A stretch of DNA of 64,000 nucleotides from Anabaena subtropica FACHB-260 (GTDB lineage Bacteria > Cyanobacteriota > Cyanobacteriia > Cyanobacteriales > Nostocaceae): the NCBI RefSeq assembly GCF_014697105.1, contig NZ_JACJRF010000026.1, positions 1 to 64,000 of the forward strand. The letters run 5' to 3'. Made by a program: the position numbers and the translations under genes. The notes under the pieces are model-generated. The model saw only the letters and a list, made by a program, of their open reading frames with translations, did not search any database and was not told where the DNA came from. Within the stretch, counting starts at the first letter, position 1. Every line of letters begins with the position of its first letter. Of this stretch, positions 28,773-36,693 are shown in pieces.

Positions 28773-29927
28773 ATGACAATACATAATAATGGATTCCCTC
28801 TCAAACTCCTCCAACAACCAGCTACAGAAAGGCTTGCTTACTTTGAGAATTACACGGTAGCACATCCCAGACTCAAAGAAGTATATGAAACTTTAATGCG
28901 GACAATTGCCGAACCCGCAGGTGCATCATTTATCTTTGTCTATGGCCCTAGCGGTATCGGTAAAACAACTTTGAGACTGCGAGTTGAACAGAAATTAACA
29001 GAGTTAGCATTACCTAAGTTGGAAAGCGATCGCGGTTATGTTCCTGTTGTTGGAGTTGAGGCTGTAGCTCCTGAATCCAGAAACTTTAACTGGAAAGATT
29101 ACTACACACGCGCATTAATAGCTTTAGAAGAACCACTAATTGATCACAAGTTTAATTATGGTGTACGAGGTATCTATCGTGATATCTTTGGAAAAATTAA
29201 CGTTGAGTCAAAGGTGGTTGCACCTGCTCTACGTAGGGCTTTAGAAAACGCTCTCAGTTATCGTCATCCAGATGTGTTTTTCATAGATGAAGCGCAACAT
29301 TTTGGGAAAATGGCAAGCGGAAACAAACTGCAAGATCAGCTAGACTGTCTTAAATCTGTAGCAAATATGACAGGCATCTTGCATTGTCTGTTAGGCACAT
29401 ACGAATTACTGACATTCCGTAATTTAAGCGGTCAACTCTCACGTCGTAGCGTTGATATTCATTTTCGCCGTTATTGTGCTGACAATGCAGAGGATGTACA
29501 GGCTTTTAAAAGTGTGCTGTTAACTTTCCAACAGCATATACCACTAGCAGAAACTCCAGATTTAGTTAGTCATTGGGAATATTTTTATGAGCGTACTTTA
29601 GGATGTGTTGGCATACTGAAAAATTGGCTGACGCGCGTTCTTAAAGATGCTTTGGATCGAGAAGCCACAACTATCACCATTAAAGACTTACAAAAACGTG
29701 CGTGGTCAGTTGCTCAATGTCAGAGAATGTTCAAGGAAATTCAAGAAGGTGAACGACAATTATCTGAAACAGAAACAGATGTGCAAAACTTACGCTCTGC
29801 ATTAGGACTTAGTGCAAAACCAATTGTGCTACCAGAAGAAACTCCAAAAATCATTCGCTCTCAAGAAAAAGTTGGCAAACGCAAACCAAAAAGAGATCCC
29901 ATTGGAGTGCAGCAAGATGTTAGCTAA
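28773..29927 (+). CDS. tnsC: TnsC-type AAA+ transposition regulator
   Basis: The 384-aa ATPase has Walker A GPSGIGKTT (58-66) and Walker B VFFIDEAQH (Asp172-Glu173), followed by LHCLLGTYELL, a sensor-1-like strand. In Tn7-family elements TnsC forms an ATP-dependent filament that links the target selector (TnsD/TniQ) to the transposase. The C-terminal 80 residues are basic and charged (KVGKRKPKRDP), plausibly contacting DNA or partners. The start lies 2 bp after tnsAB behind GAGGAG. Its end overlaps tnsD by 11 bp. Confidence 0.94.
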   Translation: MTIHNNGFPLKLLQQPATERLAYFENYTVAHPRLKEVYETLMRTIAEPAGASFIFVYGPSGIGKTTLRLRVEQKLTELALPKLESDRGYVPVVGVEAVAPESRNFNWKDYYTRALIALEEPLIDHKFNYGVRGIYRDIFGKINVESKVVAPALRRALENALSYRHPDVFFIDEAQHFGKMASGNKLQDQLDCLKSVANMTGILHCLLGTYELLTFRNLSGQLSRRSVDIHFRRYCADNAEDVQAFKSVLLTFQQHIPLAETPDLVSHWEYFYERTLGCVGILKNWLTRVLKDALDREATTITIKDLQKRAWSVAQCQRMFKEIQEGERQLSETETDVQNLRSALGLSAKPIVLPEETPKIIRSQEKVGKRKPKRDPIGVQQDVS

Positions 29928-31299
29928 TGGATTAACAACATACGAATATTGGGATTTAAAAAAGGTTTCCATTCCATCTCGCAGTCGTTTGTATCAATTA
30001 GAGCCTATTGGTATTGGCACTCCATTAGTAGAAAGCTTAACTGGTTATATATCTCGACTAGCAGAAGCTCATTGTGTAACCCCAAAGGCTTTAATATCAA
30101 AAGAACTTGTATCTTTTATACCCAAGACTTACAAAACTACAAATCTCTTTGAAATGCGAAGCTTGACTGGAGCAGTCAATGGAATAGGTACAATGGCATT
30201 TGATTTGGTCACAGTCCTAGAGTCATTGACTCTACATAGTGATTTGCGTTTCCTCACTCTACTAACATGGGCTGATATCTTTCCTCAAAGGAAGTTGCTT
30301 CGTTCTAAACGAGCTTGGTGTCCCTACTGTTATGAAGAGTGGTATTCCACAAAAAATAAAGTAATTTATGAACCCTTGATCTGGTTTTTTGAGGCAGTTA
30401 CAGCTTGTCATTGCCACAATAAGTTTTTATGTCAGCAATGCCCTTACTGTCAACGAGATGTTCCCCCACTTGCTTCATATTCCAGACCAGGTTATTGCCC
30501 GTATTGCTTAGAATGGCTTGGTATGACTGTTAATTACCCGACTACTGATAAGACCCAAGCGAGCAAGGAAGAAATGATATGGCAAACATGGGTTATCAAA
30601 ACTCTTGGAGAATTACTCGCTACTAGCCCTCGCTTATCACAACCATTGTCAAGGGAAATAGTTGCTCAAGCATTTTGTAGATACGTACAGCAATTTTCTG
30701 AAGGAAATACATCCGCTTTTGCTCGTATGCTCAAAATTCCCAAAAACAAGGTTTGGATGTGGCAGATGGGGAAAGTCCTACCAGAACTGAATGTAATATT
30801 GAAAATATGTTTTACGCTTCAGGTATCTGTGCTGGATTTTTTGACTCAAGAGACTGTTAAGGTAAACTCTCAGCACTGTCCTAGTATCCCTCAAAAGCAG
30901 GTGTTAGATAGCAGCGCCAACAAACTGGAAGTAAAATTCGATCTTCGTCGCACTCAACATTTACTTGAAAATGTGCTTCAAACGAATGAACAACCGCTAC
31001 CTATGACAGCAGTAGCGAAAAGTCTTGGGTATCCTAAGCGAGTCCTTTACAGGCATTTCCCAGAGCTATGTCGAGCGATTTCAGCCAAGTACGTTAATTA
31101 TATGAAAGAATCTCGCATCAAACGAATTGAATACTGTTGCGAGGAGGTAAAACAAGCTGTTAGGCAAGTTCACACTGAAGGTATTTATCCTAGTGAGGCA
31201 GCTATTTCAAGGCTATTGGCTAAACCAGGATGTTTTCGTGACAGAGAAGTTCGCGCTGCTTTAAGAACAGCGAGAAAAGAAATTGGTTTGGAACCATAA
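29917..31299 (+). CDS. tnsD: TnsD/TniQ family target-site selector
   Basis: The 460-aa protein has the TniQ N-terminal signature (PLVESLTGYISRLAEAHCVTP) and two zinc-binding CxxC clusters (WCPYCYEEW; CHCHNKFLCQQCPYCQ...GYCPYC). A C-terminal extension with helix-turn-helix segments (MTAVAKSLGYPKRVLYRHF) is typical of TnsD rather than short TniQ. TnsD proteins bind a fixed attachment site; the adjacent tRNA-Leu is the obvious candidate. The ATG at 29917 has GGAG upstream and overlaps tnsC; a longer frame from a GTG at 29812 is unlikely. The last codons (Leu-Glu-Pro-stop) lie within a TnsB binding repeat of the right end. Confidence 0.92.
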   Translation: MLANGLTTYEYWDLKKVSIPSRSRLYQLEPIGIGTPLVESLTGYISRLAEAHCVTPKALISKELVSFIPKTYKTTNLFEMRSLTGAVNGIGTMAFDLVTVLESLTLHSDLRFLTLLTWADIFPQRKLLRSKRAWCPYCYEEWYSTKNKVIYEPLIWFFEAVTACHCHNKFLCQQCPYCQRDVPPLASYSRPGYCPYCLEWLGMTVNYPTTDKTQASKEEMIWQTWVIKTLGELLATSPRLSQPLSREIVAQAFCRYVQQFSEGNTSAFARMLKIPKNKVWMWQMGKVLPELNVILKICFTLQVSVLDFLTQETVKVNSQHCPSIPQKQVLDSSANKLEVKFDLRRTQHLLENVLQTNEQPLPMTAVAKSLGYPKRVLYRHFPELCRAISAKYVNYMKESRIKRIEYCCEEVKQAVRQVHTEGIYPSEAAISRLLAKPGCFRDREVRAALRTARKEIGLEP

Positions 31300-31333
31300 C
31301 TTTGCCGCCCTTCATTGGAAGCATAAGCTTGCC
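31288..31333 (+). repeat. right-end TnsB-type repeats, in direct orientation
   Basis: Two copies, TTGGAACCATAACTTTGCC (31288-31306) and TTGGAAGCATAAGCTTGCC (31315-31333), are identical to the two innermost left-end copies (22166-22184 and 22196-22214) and in the same plus-strand orientation. They therefore point opposite to the right terminal repeat. The first overlaps the tnsD stop codon. Confidence 0.85.
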
Positions 31334-31337
31334 GTTG

Positions 31338-31362
31338 CGGCAAAGTTATGGGTAAAGTCACA
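31338..31362 (-). repeat. right terminal inverted repeat of the Tn7-like element
   Basis: 25 bp, the perfect reverse complement of 22061-22085, ending GTCACA. AACTA, matching the left flank, begins at its last base. Confidence 0.93.
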
Positions 31363-31392
31363 ACTAGCTGGTAAAAGTTTTTATTTGATTGA

Positions 31393-31726
31393 TGGGGGTG
31401 GAGGGACTTGAACCCACACGACCGTTTAAGGTCAACGGATTTTCATTCTCTCGCAGCTTTCGCTACTGCCTATTGGCTTTGAGAATTGGACTCTCTCTTT
31501 ACCCTCGTCTTGACGTTAGGGTAGCTCCCGTCGAGTCTCTGCACCTTCCCTATATTTTGGATTTCCTCGCAAATCGAAAATCTAAAAATTTTAGGGCTTG
31601 GCTCAGGATTGCCTTGTCTATTAATAGATTTAGGTTTCCCTGAGTTTGAGAGCATCCACTTAAAGAATTTCTTCTTTAAGGCTCAATTATTTAAGTCCGT
31701 AGCGTCTACCATTCCGCCACACCCCC
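31393..31726 (-). tRNA. trnL-UAA: tRNA-Leu(UAA), interrupted by a group I intron
   Basis: The 5' exon (31693-31726, 34 nt, starting GGGGGTGTGGCGGAAT) and the 3' exon (31393-31443, 51 nt) join to an 85-nt class II tRNA. It has a 7-bp acceptor stem GGGGGTG/CACCCCC, a long variable arm and the T-arm GTTCAAGTC. The split falls after the first anticodon base, giving UAA on splicing. CCA is not encoded. This is the classic intron-containing cyanobacterial tRNA-Leu. The Tn7-like element ends 30 bp beyond its 3' end. Confidence 0.97.
31444..31692 (-). other. group I intron of tRNA-Leu(UAA)
   Basis: The intron starts AAATAATTGAGCC and ends GAGAATG. It is 249 nt long, the length of the self-splicing tRNA-Leu intron of Anabaena PCC 7120. 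Core elements such as the segment containing GACTCGACGGGAGCTACC are recognisable. There is no internal open frame, so it carries no homing endonuclease. Confidence 0.95.
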
Positions 31727-32103
31727 CCATTATGTTGGGAGCTTGTTATTTTTTGGAGGCAGCAAATACCTCCTCATATATTCCAGCATTAATTGCGTCT
31801 TTTGTCCAACCAGATTGAAAAATTTTTATCTCCCCTGGGAAATTAGCTTTTTCTAGCTGTGAGTTGCATTTTCTGCTTCATAATCAACTAGGTTTAGCAT
31901 TTTTAATCTTGCTTAACAAGAACGCTGATTTTTTACTGGCTTTGCCATTGTAGCATTATTTTATGATTTTGATCAGCAAAATTTCTTAATTTTTGCTGGA
32001 CTCATTTAAAAACCCGATAATTATGGTTTCTTCCGGCTTTCAGTTCAGCCTATGATGGAAAATAGATGCACCAATTGATCTGATCGACTCAAAGAAAGGA
32101 TTT
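31727..32103. other. divergent intergenic region between tRNA-Leu and ndhL
   Basis: These 377 bases separate the tRNA (minus strand) from ndhL (plus strand) and must hold both promoters. I see one short hairpin GGAGG/CCTCC near 31757-31775 and no open frame or recognised regulator box. Confidence 0.4.
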
Positions 32104-32316
32104 ATGATTGTACCCCTGCTATATCTGGCTTTAGCCGGAGCCTACTTGTTAGTTGTTCCCGTTGCTTTAATGTTTTACTTAAAGCAGCGCTGGTATGTGG
32201 TTAGCTCTGTTGAGCGCACCTTTATGTATTTTCTGGTGTTCTTGTTCTTTCCTGGGCTTTTGGTTTTATCGCCATTTGTGAACCTGCGCCCCCGTCCACG
32301 AAAAATTGAAGTTTAA
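32104..32316 (+). CDS. ndhL: NAD(P)H-quinone oxidoreductase subunit L
   Basis: The 70-aa protein is NdhL, a small membrane subunit specific to the cyanobacterial and chloroplast NDH-1 complex, which drives cyclic electron flow, respiration and CO2 uptake. Two transmembrane helices are visible (about 3-25 and 39-58), separated by [13 protein letters not shown], and the tail is basic (RPRPRKIEV). The length and sequence fit the family. AAAGGA precedes the ATG. It is followed 25 bp later by the DUF3007 gene and then trpA, an order common in cyanobacteria. Confidence 0.95.
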   Translation: MIVPLLYLALAGAYLLVVPVALMFYLKQRWYVVSSVERTFMYFLVFLFFPGLLVLSPFVNLRPRPRKIEV

Positions 32317-32341
32317 TTACAATTGGTAGGTCATAACTCTC

Positions 32342-32653
32342 ATGCGACGTATTGACGCTATTGGAATTGGCATTGGCATTTTCATTGTCGGTGGCTTGGC
32401 ATATCTAGGATTCCAGCTATTCGGCTTAGATGGTCAACAAGCTGGTATTTGGAGCCAAGTCCTACTAGTAGTTGGATTGATTGGCTGGTTAGCCACCTAT
32501 GCCTTGCGTGCGGTGGGAAAAAATATGACCTACCATCAACAACGGGAAGATTACGAACAAGCCTATTTCCAGAAACGCTTAGACGAACTTTCTCCCGAAG
32601 AATTAGCAAAAATTCAAGCTGAGATTGAGCAAGAAAGGCAAACTCAGGTGTAA
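32342..32653 (+). CDS. DUF3007 family membrane protein
   Basis: The 103-aa product has two hydrophobic helices (about 6-28 and 37-60) and a charged C-terminal helix (YHQQREDYEQAYFQKRLDEL). It matches the DUF3007 proteins of cyanobacteria and plastids. Its function is not established; the constant position after ndhL suggests, but does not show, a thylakoid role. It probably shares a transcript with ndhL. Confidence 0.9.
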   Translation: MRRIDAIGIGIGIFIVGGLAYLGFQLFGLDGQQAGIWSQVLLVVGLIGWLATYALRAVGKNMTYHQQREDYEQAYFQKRLDELSPEELAKIQAEIEQERQTQV

Positions 32654-32702
32654 AGTGATCATTTAGGAGTCAAGAGTCAAGAGTCCATTGTCAAAAGATA
32701 AA

Positions 32703-32754
32703 GACTATTGACTATTGACTCTTGACCAATGACTAATGACTAATGACTAATGAC
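32703..32754 (+). repeat. heptanucleotide tandem repeat running into the trpA start
   Basis: Seven consecutive 7-base units (GACTATT x2, GACTCTT, GACCAAT, GACTAAT x3) plus GAC. The trpA ATG (32750) is formed by the final TAATGAC unit. Such STRR heptamers are typical of heterocystous cyanobacteria. There is no Shine-Dalgarno sequence before the ATG. Confidence 0.85.
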
Positions 32755-33550
32755 CGCCATTTCCGATCGCTTTGAAATTCTCAGACGGAATCATGAATGT
32801 GCGCTGATTCCATTTATTACTGCTGGTGATCCTAATTTAGAAACCACAGCCGCCGCATTAAAGATTTTAGATGGCAATGGCGCTGACATAATTGAATTGG
32901 GCATTCCTTACTCTGATCCTCTAGCCGATGGGCCAGTAATTCAAGCAGCCGCTACTCGGGCTTTACAAAATGGCACAAAACTGGAAAGTGTGCTGGAAAT
33001 GTTAAAAGCCACTACGCCCAGTTTACAAGCGCCAGTTATCTTATTAATTTATTACAACTCCATTCTGCACCGAGGAATTGACAAGTTTCTTGAGCAAATT
33101 GCGGCTGCTGGTGTCGCGGGATTGGTAGTGCCTGATTTACCCCTAGAAGAAGCCGCAGGACTACTGAAACCAGCCAGTGAAAGGGGGATTGATTTAATCC
33201 TGTTGATTGCACCTACAAGTTCATCTGAGAGAATAGAAGCGATCGCTCGTTCTTCTCAAGGGTTTATCTATTTGGTCAGCGTTACAGGTGTTACAGGGGT
33301 GCGATCGCAAGTTGAAAGCCGTGTATCTGATTTGTTACAACAAATTCGCCATGTTACAGATAAGCCAATTGCTGTGGGTTTTGGCATTTCTCAGCCCGCA
33401 CAAGCCACTCAGGTAAAAGAGTGGGGAGCCGACGGGGCTATTGTTGGAAGCGCCTTTGTGCAACTTTTAGCCGAAGGAACACCAGAACAGGGACTCAGTG
33501 CGATCGCGCAATTTTGCCACAGTCTCAAAGCAGCCATCAAAACATCTTGA
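32750..33550 (+). CDS. trpA: tryptophan synthase alpha subunit
   Basis: TrpA (266 aa) cleaves indole-3-glycerol phosphate to indole and glyceraldehyde 3-phosphate and passes indole to TrpB. The catalytic residues Glu49 and Asp60 are in [18 protein letters not shown], and the phosphate-binding region is [28 protein letters not shown]. The length is normal. The start codon sits at the end of a heptamer repeat array. It is the third gene of the ndhL-DUF3007-trpA run; trpB is not adjacent in this window. Confidence 0.97.
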   Translation: MTAISDRFEILRRNHECALIPFITAGDPNLETTAAALKILDGNGADIIELGIPYSDPLADGPVIQAAATRALQNGTKLESVLEMLKATTPSLQAPVILLIYYNSILHRGIDKFLEQIAAAGVAGLVVPDLPLEEAAGLLKPASERGIDLILLIAPTSSSERIEAIARSSQGFIYLVSVTGVTGVRSQVESRVSDLLQQIRHVTDKPIAVGFGISQPAQATQVKEWGADGAIVGSAFVQLLAEGTPEQGLSAIAQFCHSLKAAIKTS

Positions 33551-33883
33551 TGATTAAGATAAAGTAGATTAAAAAGTATAACAGTGTAGTTTTTTTACTC
33601 CTATTTGGTGGACAATTCAACATTTATGGTCTTGAATATTAACAAGACATTCTAGGTGGTAAAAAAACTAGTACAGCGCAGCGTCAATAAAATTACATTC
33701 AACATTATGGAAAAGCTTGCCATACAAGCTTTTTAAATTTTGAGGTTCGCGTAGCGGTGCTAGCTGACACAACAGCTTATATTTTGGGTATTATGTGAAT
33801 TAAGTAGGCTATAAAGATTATGAGTGTGAGAGTAGGTCAGTTAAAAGTTATGAAAATTACATCGCAGATGAGGGGTGAAGGCG
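33551..33883. other. intergenic region after trpA
   Basis: The 333 bases hold no convincing gene. AAAAGCTTGCCATACAAGCTTTT (about 33711-33733) contains an AAAGCTTG/CAAGCTTT inverted repeat that may act as a trpA terminator. The promoter of the gene at 33884 should be in the right half. Confidence 0.4.
33711..33733 (+). terminator. possible trpA terminator hairpin
   Basis: AAAAGCTTG and CAAGCTTTT form a 9-bp stem with a short CCATA loop, followed by T/A-rich TAAATTTTG. It lies 160 bp after trpA. Confidence 0.4.
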
Positions 33884-34528
33884 ATGAGTGAAAGTATGGC
33901 ATTTATCGGCGGTGTCGCCGTAGCTGGACTGGCGGCTCTCTTAATGCTCAGAGGGACAAGTAATTCCTTACAGCCTAACTTTGGTATTAGCCCACAAATG
34001 CCAGCTACTATAGTTGCTCCTCAAGGGATGCCGCCGCAATATTCACCTTACGGGCAAGTACCATATAATAACCCGCAACCACCCGCGCCTAATCCTGTTC
34101 AAAGTGTAGAATTAGAACGCTTGAAAATGGATTTTGAGCGCTTGAAAAGTGACAATGAACAACTAAGAGCGCAAAATCAGCAACTCCAGTTCCAATTCCA
34201 AAACTGGAACAACAACCAACAGATGCAGTTAGCCCAACAAAATACTCAAAGGGTAGCATCTGCTGCGTTACCACCTCAAAGCACTTGGTGGTCTTCACCA
34301 ATCGTTTGGGCAGCCGGAGGCGCAACCCTCACCATTGGCGGTGGTGTTGTAGTGGCTGGTGTACTATCTTTATTCTCGCCACGTTCACGCCCCACCCGTA
34401 CAGTACAAGTTATTCACCCATACCAAGGGAATACACAACCTTTGGTTCCCGTGCGTCGGGCTGAATTCTTGCCACCAGGGATGGAAACAAGACGAGTGGA
34501 AGCCCACGAATACGACGAAATGAGATAG
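33884..34528 (+). CDS. cyanobacterial protein with N-terminal helix, Pro/Gln-rich linker and C-terminal membrane helix
   Basis: The 214-aa product is not one I can name. It starts with a short hydrophobic helix (MAFIGGVAVAGLAALLML). A Pro/Tyr/Asn-rich stretch (about 30-70) and a coiled-coil-like Gln-rich helix (about 73-120, LERLKMDFERLKSDNEQLRAQ) follow. A second hydrophobic glycine-rich helix (WAAGGATLTIGGGVVVAGVL) and a basic tail complete it. It is probably membrane-attached at two points. The ATG at 33884 follows GAGGGGTGAAGG, a strong ribosome-binding site, and is preferred to the GTG at 33875. Confidence 0.75.
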   Translation: MSESMAFIGGVAVAGLAALLMLRGTSNSLQPNFGISPQMPATIVAPQGMPPQYSPYGQVPYNNPQPPAPNPVQSVELERLKMDFERLKSDNEQLRAQNQQLQFQFQNWNNNQQMQLAQQNTQRVASAALPPQSTWWSSPIVWAAGGATLTIGGGVVVAGVLSLFSPRSRPTRTVQVIHPYQGNTQPLVPVRRAEFLPPGMETRRVEAHEYDEMR

Positions 34529-34558
34529 TTTGAGGACTAGAGGTTAGAGGTTAAAAAC

Positions 34559-34578
34559 GAGACAAAAATTTTTGTCTC
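34559..34578. terminator. palindrome between convergent genes
   Basis: GAGACAAAAATTTTTGTCTC is a perfect 20-bp palindrome in the 105-bp gap between two convergent genes. With A and T runs on both arms it could serve as a bidirectional terminator. Confidence 0.5.
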
Positions 34579-34633
34579 ACTCATAATCGCTTTTAACAAT
34601 GCAAGAGTTTTGCTAGCCTCTAGTCTTTAGTCC

Positions 34634-36529
34634 CTAGTCTTCAACCTCTGAACTGGGAGTTTCTTGTGTAGATTCTTCCTTAATATCAGGTATTTCCTCT
34701 GGAAAAATATTTTGCTCCCCTTGATTGTCTGTCTTGGGGAGTGCTTGTTTTGCTACATTTTCGGCGGCTTGTTTAAACACTGGGTCTAATTTATCTCGCC
34801 AGTATTTAATATTAGGTAACTTTTCGGGATTGTTTTTGTATTCTAAAACTGTATCCCATTGACCGTCTTCCAATGCTTTGTTGATGTCATTAAAAAGAGC
34901 ATCGGCTTTTTGCCAATCTTGCTGCCATTGGTTGATGATGGCTGTCGTTTCTCTAATGCCAGCAGAAGCATTTCCTGGTATTGACCTTAGCATAGCGATC
35001 GCCCCTACTAAATCCCCTGACTCATACTTCCTTCTAGCTTGTTCCACAATTTTAGGGGAATTTTCCTGCGGCTGTACTGGTTTTGGGGAATTTTCTGGTT
35101 CTGGATTAATGAAAGTATCCGATTTTGGTTTGAGTTTGGGTACTGGTCTTGCCGCAATTAGAGTACTATCATCTATTATTTTGATTGCAGTACCTTGATC
35201 ACGTAGACAAGAAGTCCATTGTGGGTTATTCACAATCACATCAGAATGCGCCCAAGCTAAACGTCCAGAATTAAGTTTTATTTCTACCCAACCTCGTTTT
35301 GTCCGCTTACCCGTCGCCTCAAAGTTAGTGTTAACACCAATTGTTTGCAAAACAGTGTCAGTGTTAATCGAACTAGGTTCAGAACGGATATTCGAGTTAC
35401 TAGCTACTGTAGCCAAGCATTTATTTGCTGTTGAATTATTACTCAACACATTAGCCGCTAAATTTTTCACATCAGGATAGATGTTTGCAACCAACGCCGC
35501 AGCACCACCGGCCAGTACAATCCCGATTAACAGGGGTAATGGGTCGGGTTTGTGGGAATCTTTATGTACTGGTTGGGAAACGACTTGGTTGACTGGTGCA
35601 ACGGCTACAGTTTGTTGGCGGGATACAGGTGATGATGGTTTAGTTAGTTGATAGTGGGAATGATTGAGAGATTTTGGCGATGTGGATGATACAGCTATTT
35701 CTACAGGATTAATGGCATTTTGTAAAGCTTGTAATGCTTCCGTGGCAGTTTGGTAACGGTCTTTAAAGTGATAGCGCACCATTTTATTTAATACTACTGC
35801 CAATCCATCACTCACATTCACTAAATGCCGCCAAATGAGTTCTCCTGTTTGGGGATCTTCTTGTAACTGTGTTGGTGATATACCTGTCAAAGCTTGAATA
35901 GCGATGATACCCAAAGCATAAATATCACTGTTAGGACGGGGTTTACCTTGACCTTGTTCTGTAGGCATATAGCCAGGAGTGCCAATAGCCACTGTAGCTG
36001 TAGGTTGTCCGCCAACTGTCACCATTTGGGTACGCAATTGTTTGACAGCCCCAAAATCGACTAAAACTAATTTATTGTCGGCGGTGCGGCGAATGATGTT
36101 ATCTGGCTTGATATCGCGGTGAATCACCCGTTGATGATGGACAAATTCCAAAATACCCAACACTTCTTGTAATAAGTGAATAACTTGGCTTTCACTCCAA
36201 CGATTACCAAGAATCAGTTCTTCTGTGAGGGTGTGTCCGTCAATAAACTCTTGTACTAAATAAAATTCTTGATTTTCGTCAAAATAAGCCAATAACCTGG
36301 GTATCTGGTCATGATGACCCAGATTTTCTAAAGTTTCGGCTTCACTGTTGAACAGGCGTTTAGCTGTCTCAAATACTCTGGGGTCAGAACTGGCAGGCTT
36401 GAGGTGCTTGACAACACAGGTGGGGTTGCCTGGCCGTCTGGTATCCTGAGCAATGTAAGTTTGACCAAATCCCCCTATTGCCAGGACTCTAATTACTTGG
36501 TATCGATGATCTAGTAGCTTGCCAATCAT
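34634..36529 (-). CDS. serine/threonine protein kinase with SH3-like sensor region
   Basis: The 631-aa protein has an N-terminal Hanks kinase domain (about 10-270): LAIGGFGQTYIAQD, VVKHLKPA, HRDIKPDNII, DFGAVKQL and GTPGYMPTEQ. A transmembrane helix follows (about 330-350, LPLLIGIVLAGGAAALVANIY). Next is an SH3-like domain (NIRSEPSSINTDTVLQTI...GWVEIKLNSGRLAWAHSD), a Pro/Glu-rich linker and a helical C-terminal part. The topology suggests an outside sensor region controlling a cytoplasmic kinase. GGGAGGGAAT precedes the ATG. The substrate is unknown. Confidence 0.92.
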   Translation of the reverse strand: MIGKLLDHRYQVIRVLAIGGFGQTYIAQDTRRPGNPTCVVKHLKPASSDPRVFETAKRLFNSEAETLENLGHHDQIPRLLAYFDENQEFYLVQEFIDGHTLTEELILGNRWSESQVIHLLQEVLGILEFVHHQRVIHRDIKPDNIIRRTADNKLVLVDFGAVKQLRTQMVTVGGQPTATVAIGTPGYMPTEQGQGKPRPNSDIYALGIIAIQALTGISPTQLQEDPQTGELIWRHLVNVSDGLAVVLNKMVRYHFKDRYQTATEALQALQNAINPVEIAVSSTSPKSLNHSHYQLTKPSSPVSRQQTVAVAPVNQVVSQPVHKDSHKPDPLPLLIGIVLAGGAAALVANIYPDVKNLAANVLSNNSTANKCLATVASNSNIRSEPSSINTDTVLQTIGVNTNFEATGKRTKRGWVEIKLNSGRLAWAHSDVIVNNPQWTSCLRDQGTAIKIIDDSTLIAARPVPKLKPKSDTFINPEPENSPKPVQPQENSPKIVEQARRKYESGDLVGAIAMLRSIPGNASAGIRETTAIINQWQQDWQKADALFNDINKALEDGQWDTVLEYKNNPEKLPNIKYWRDKLDPVFKQAAENVAKQALPKTDNQGEQNIFPEEIPDIKEESTQETPSSEVED

Positions 36530-36693
36530 ATTCCCTCCCCAGAGTTATTACCTAGATTCTGCCGATGGTAATAAATATCTCCAATTTTTTTTACATGAAA
36601 TCCGCTATCTTGATAAAAGATTTGGACTAAATAAGCAATCTTTTTAATAAACAAGACTGTAAATTTTTCTTTTAGTGCCTTTGTTAATTACCA

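Larger units (their letters stand above)
22061..31362 (+). mobile_element. Tn7-like transposon with TnsAB fusion, inserted by tRNA-Leu
   Basis: The 9.3-kb element has perfect 25-bp terminal inverted repeats (starting TGTGACTTTACCCATAAC; 22061-22085 and 31338-31362). Further copies of the motif TTGGAAnCATAAnnTTGCC, the expected TnsB sites, lie in both ends. The content is a ribbon-helix-helix gene (minus strand), then on the plus strand helicase, 493-aa protein, tnsAB, tnsC and tnsD/tniQ. There is no cas gene or CRISPR array. The transposition genes look intact. It lies 30 bp from the 3' end of tRNA-Leu(UAA), the type of site TnsD-like proteins recognise. Only about two HIP1 octamers were seen in it, fewer than in the flanks, in keeping with horizontal origin. 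Confidence 0.95.

Noticed and set aside
29812-29916. Longer tnsD starting at a GTG inside tnsC
   Set aside because: The extra 35 residues are basic, low-complexity and out of frame with tnsC; the ATG at 29917 has GGAG and gives the usual TniQ N-terminus.
22061-31362. Search for a CRISPR array or cas genes inside the Tn7-like element
   Set aside because: No regularly spaced repeats and no Cascade or Cas12k-like protein; the repeated motifs at the ends are TnsB-type sites, not CRISPR repeats.
31389-31818. Open frames on either strand across the tRNA-Leu/intron region
   Set aside because: The segment is fully explained as tRNA exons and a 249-nt group I intron; the frames are incidental.
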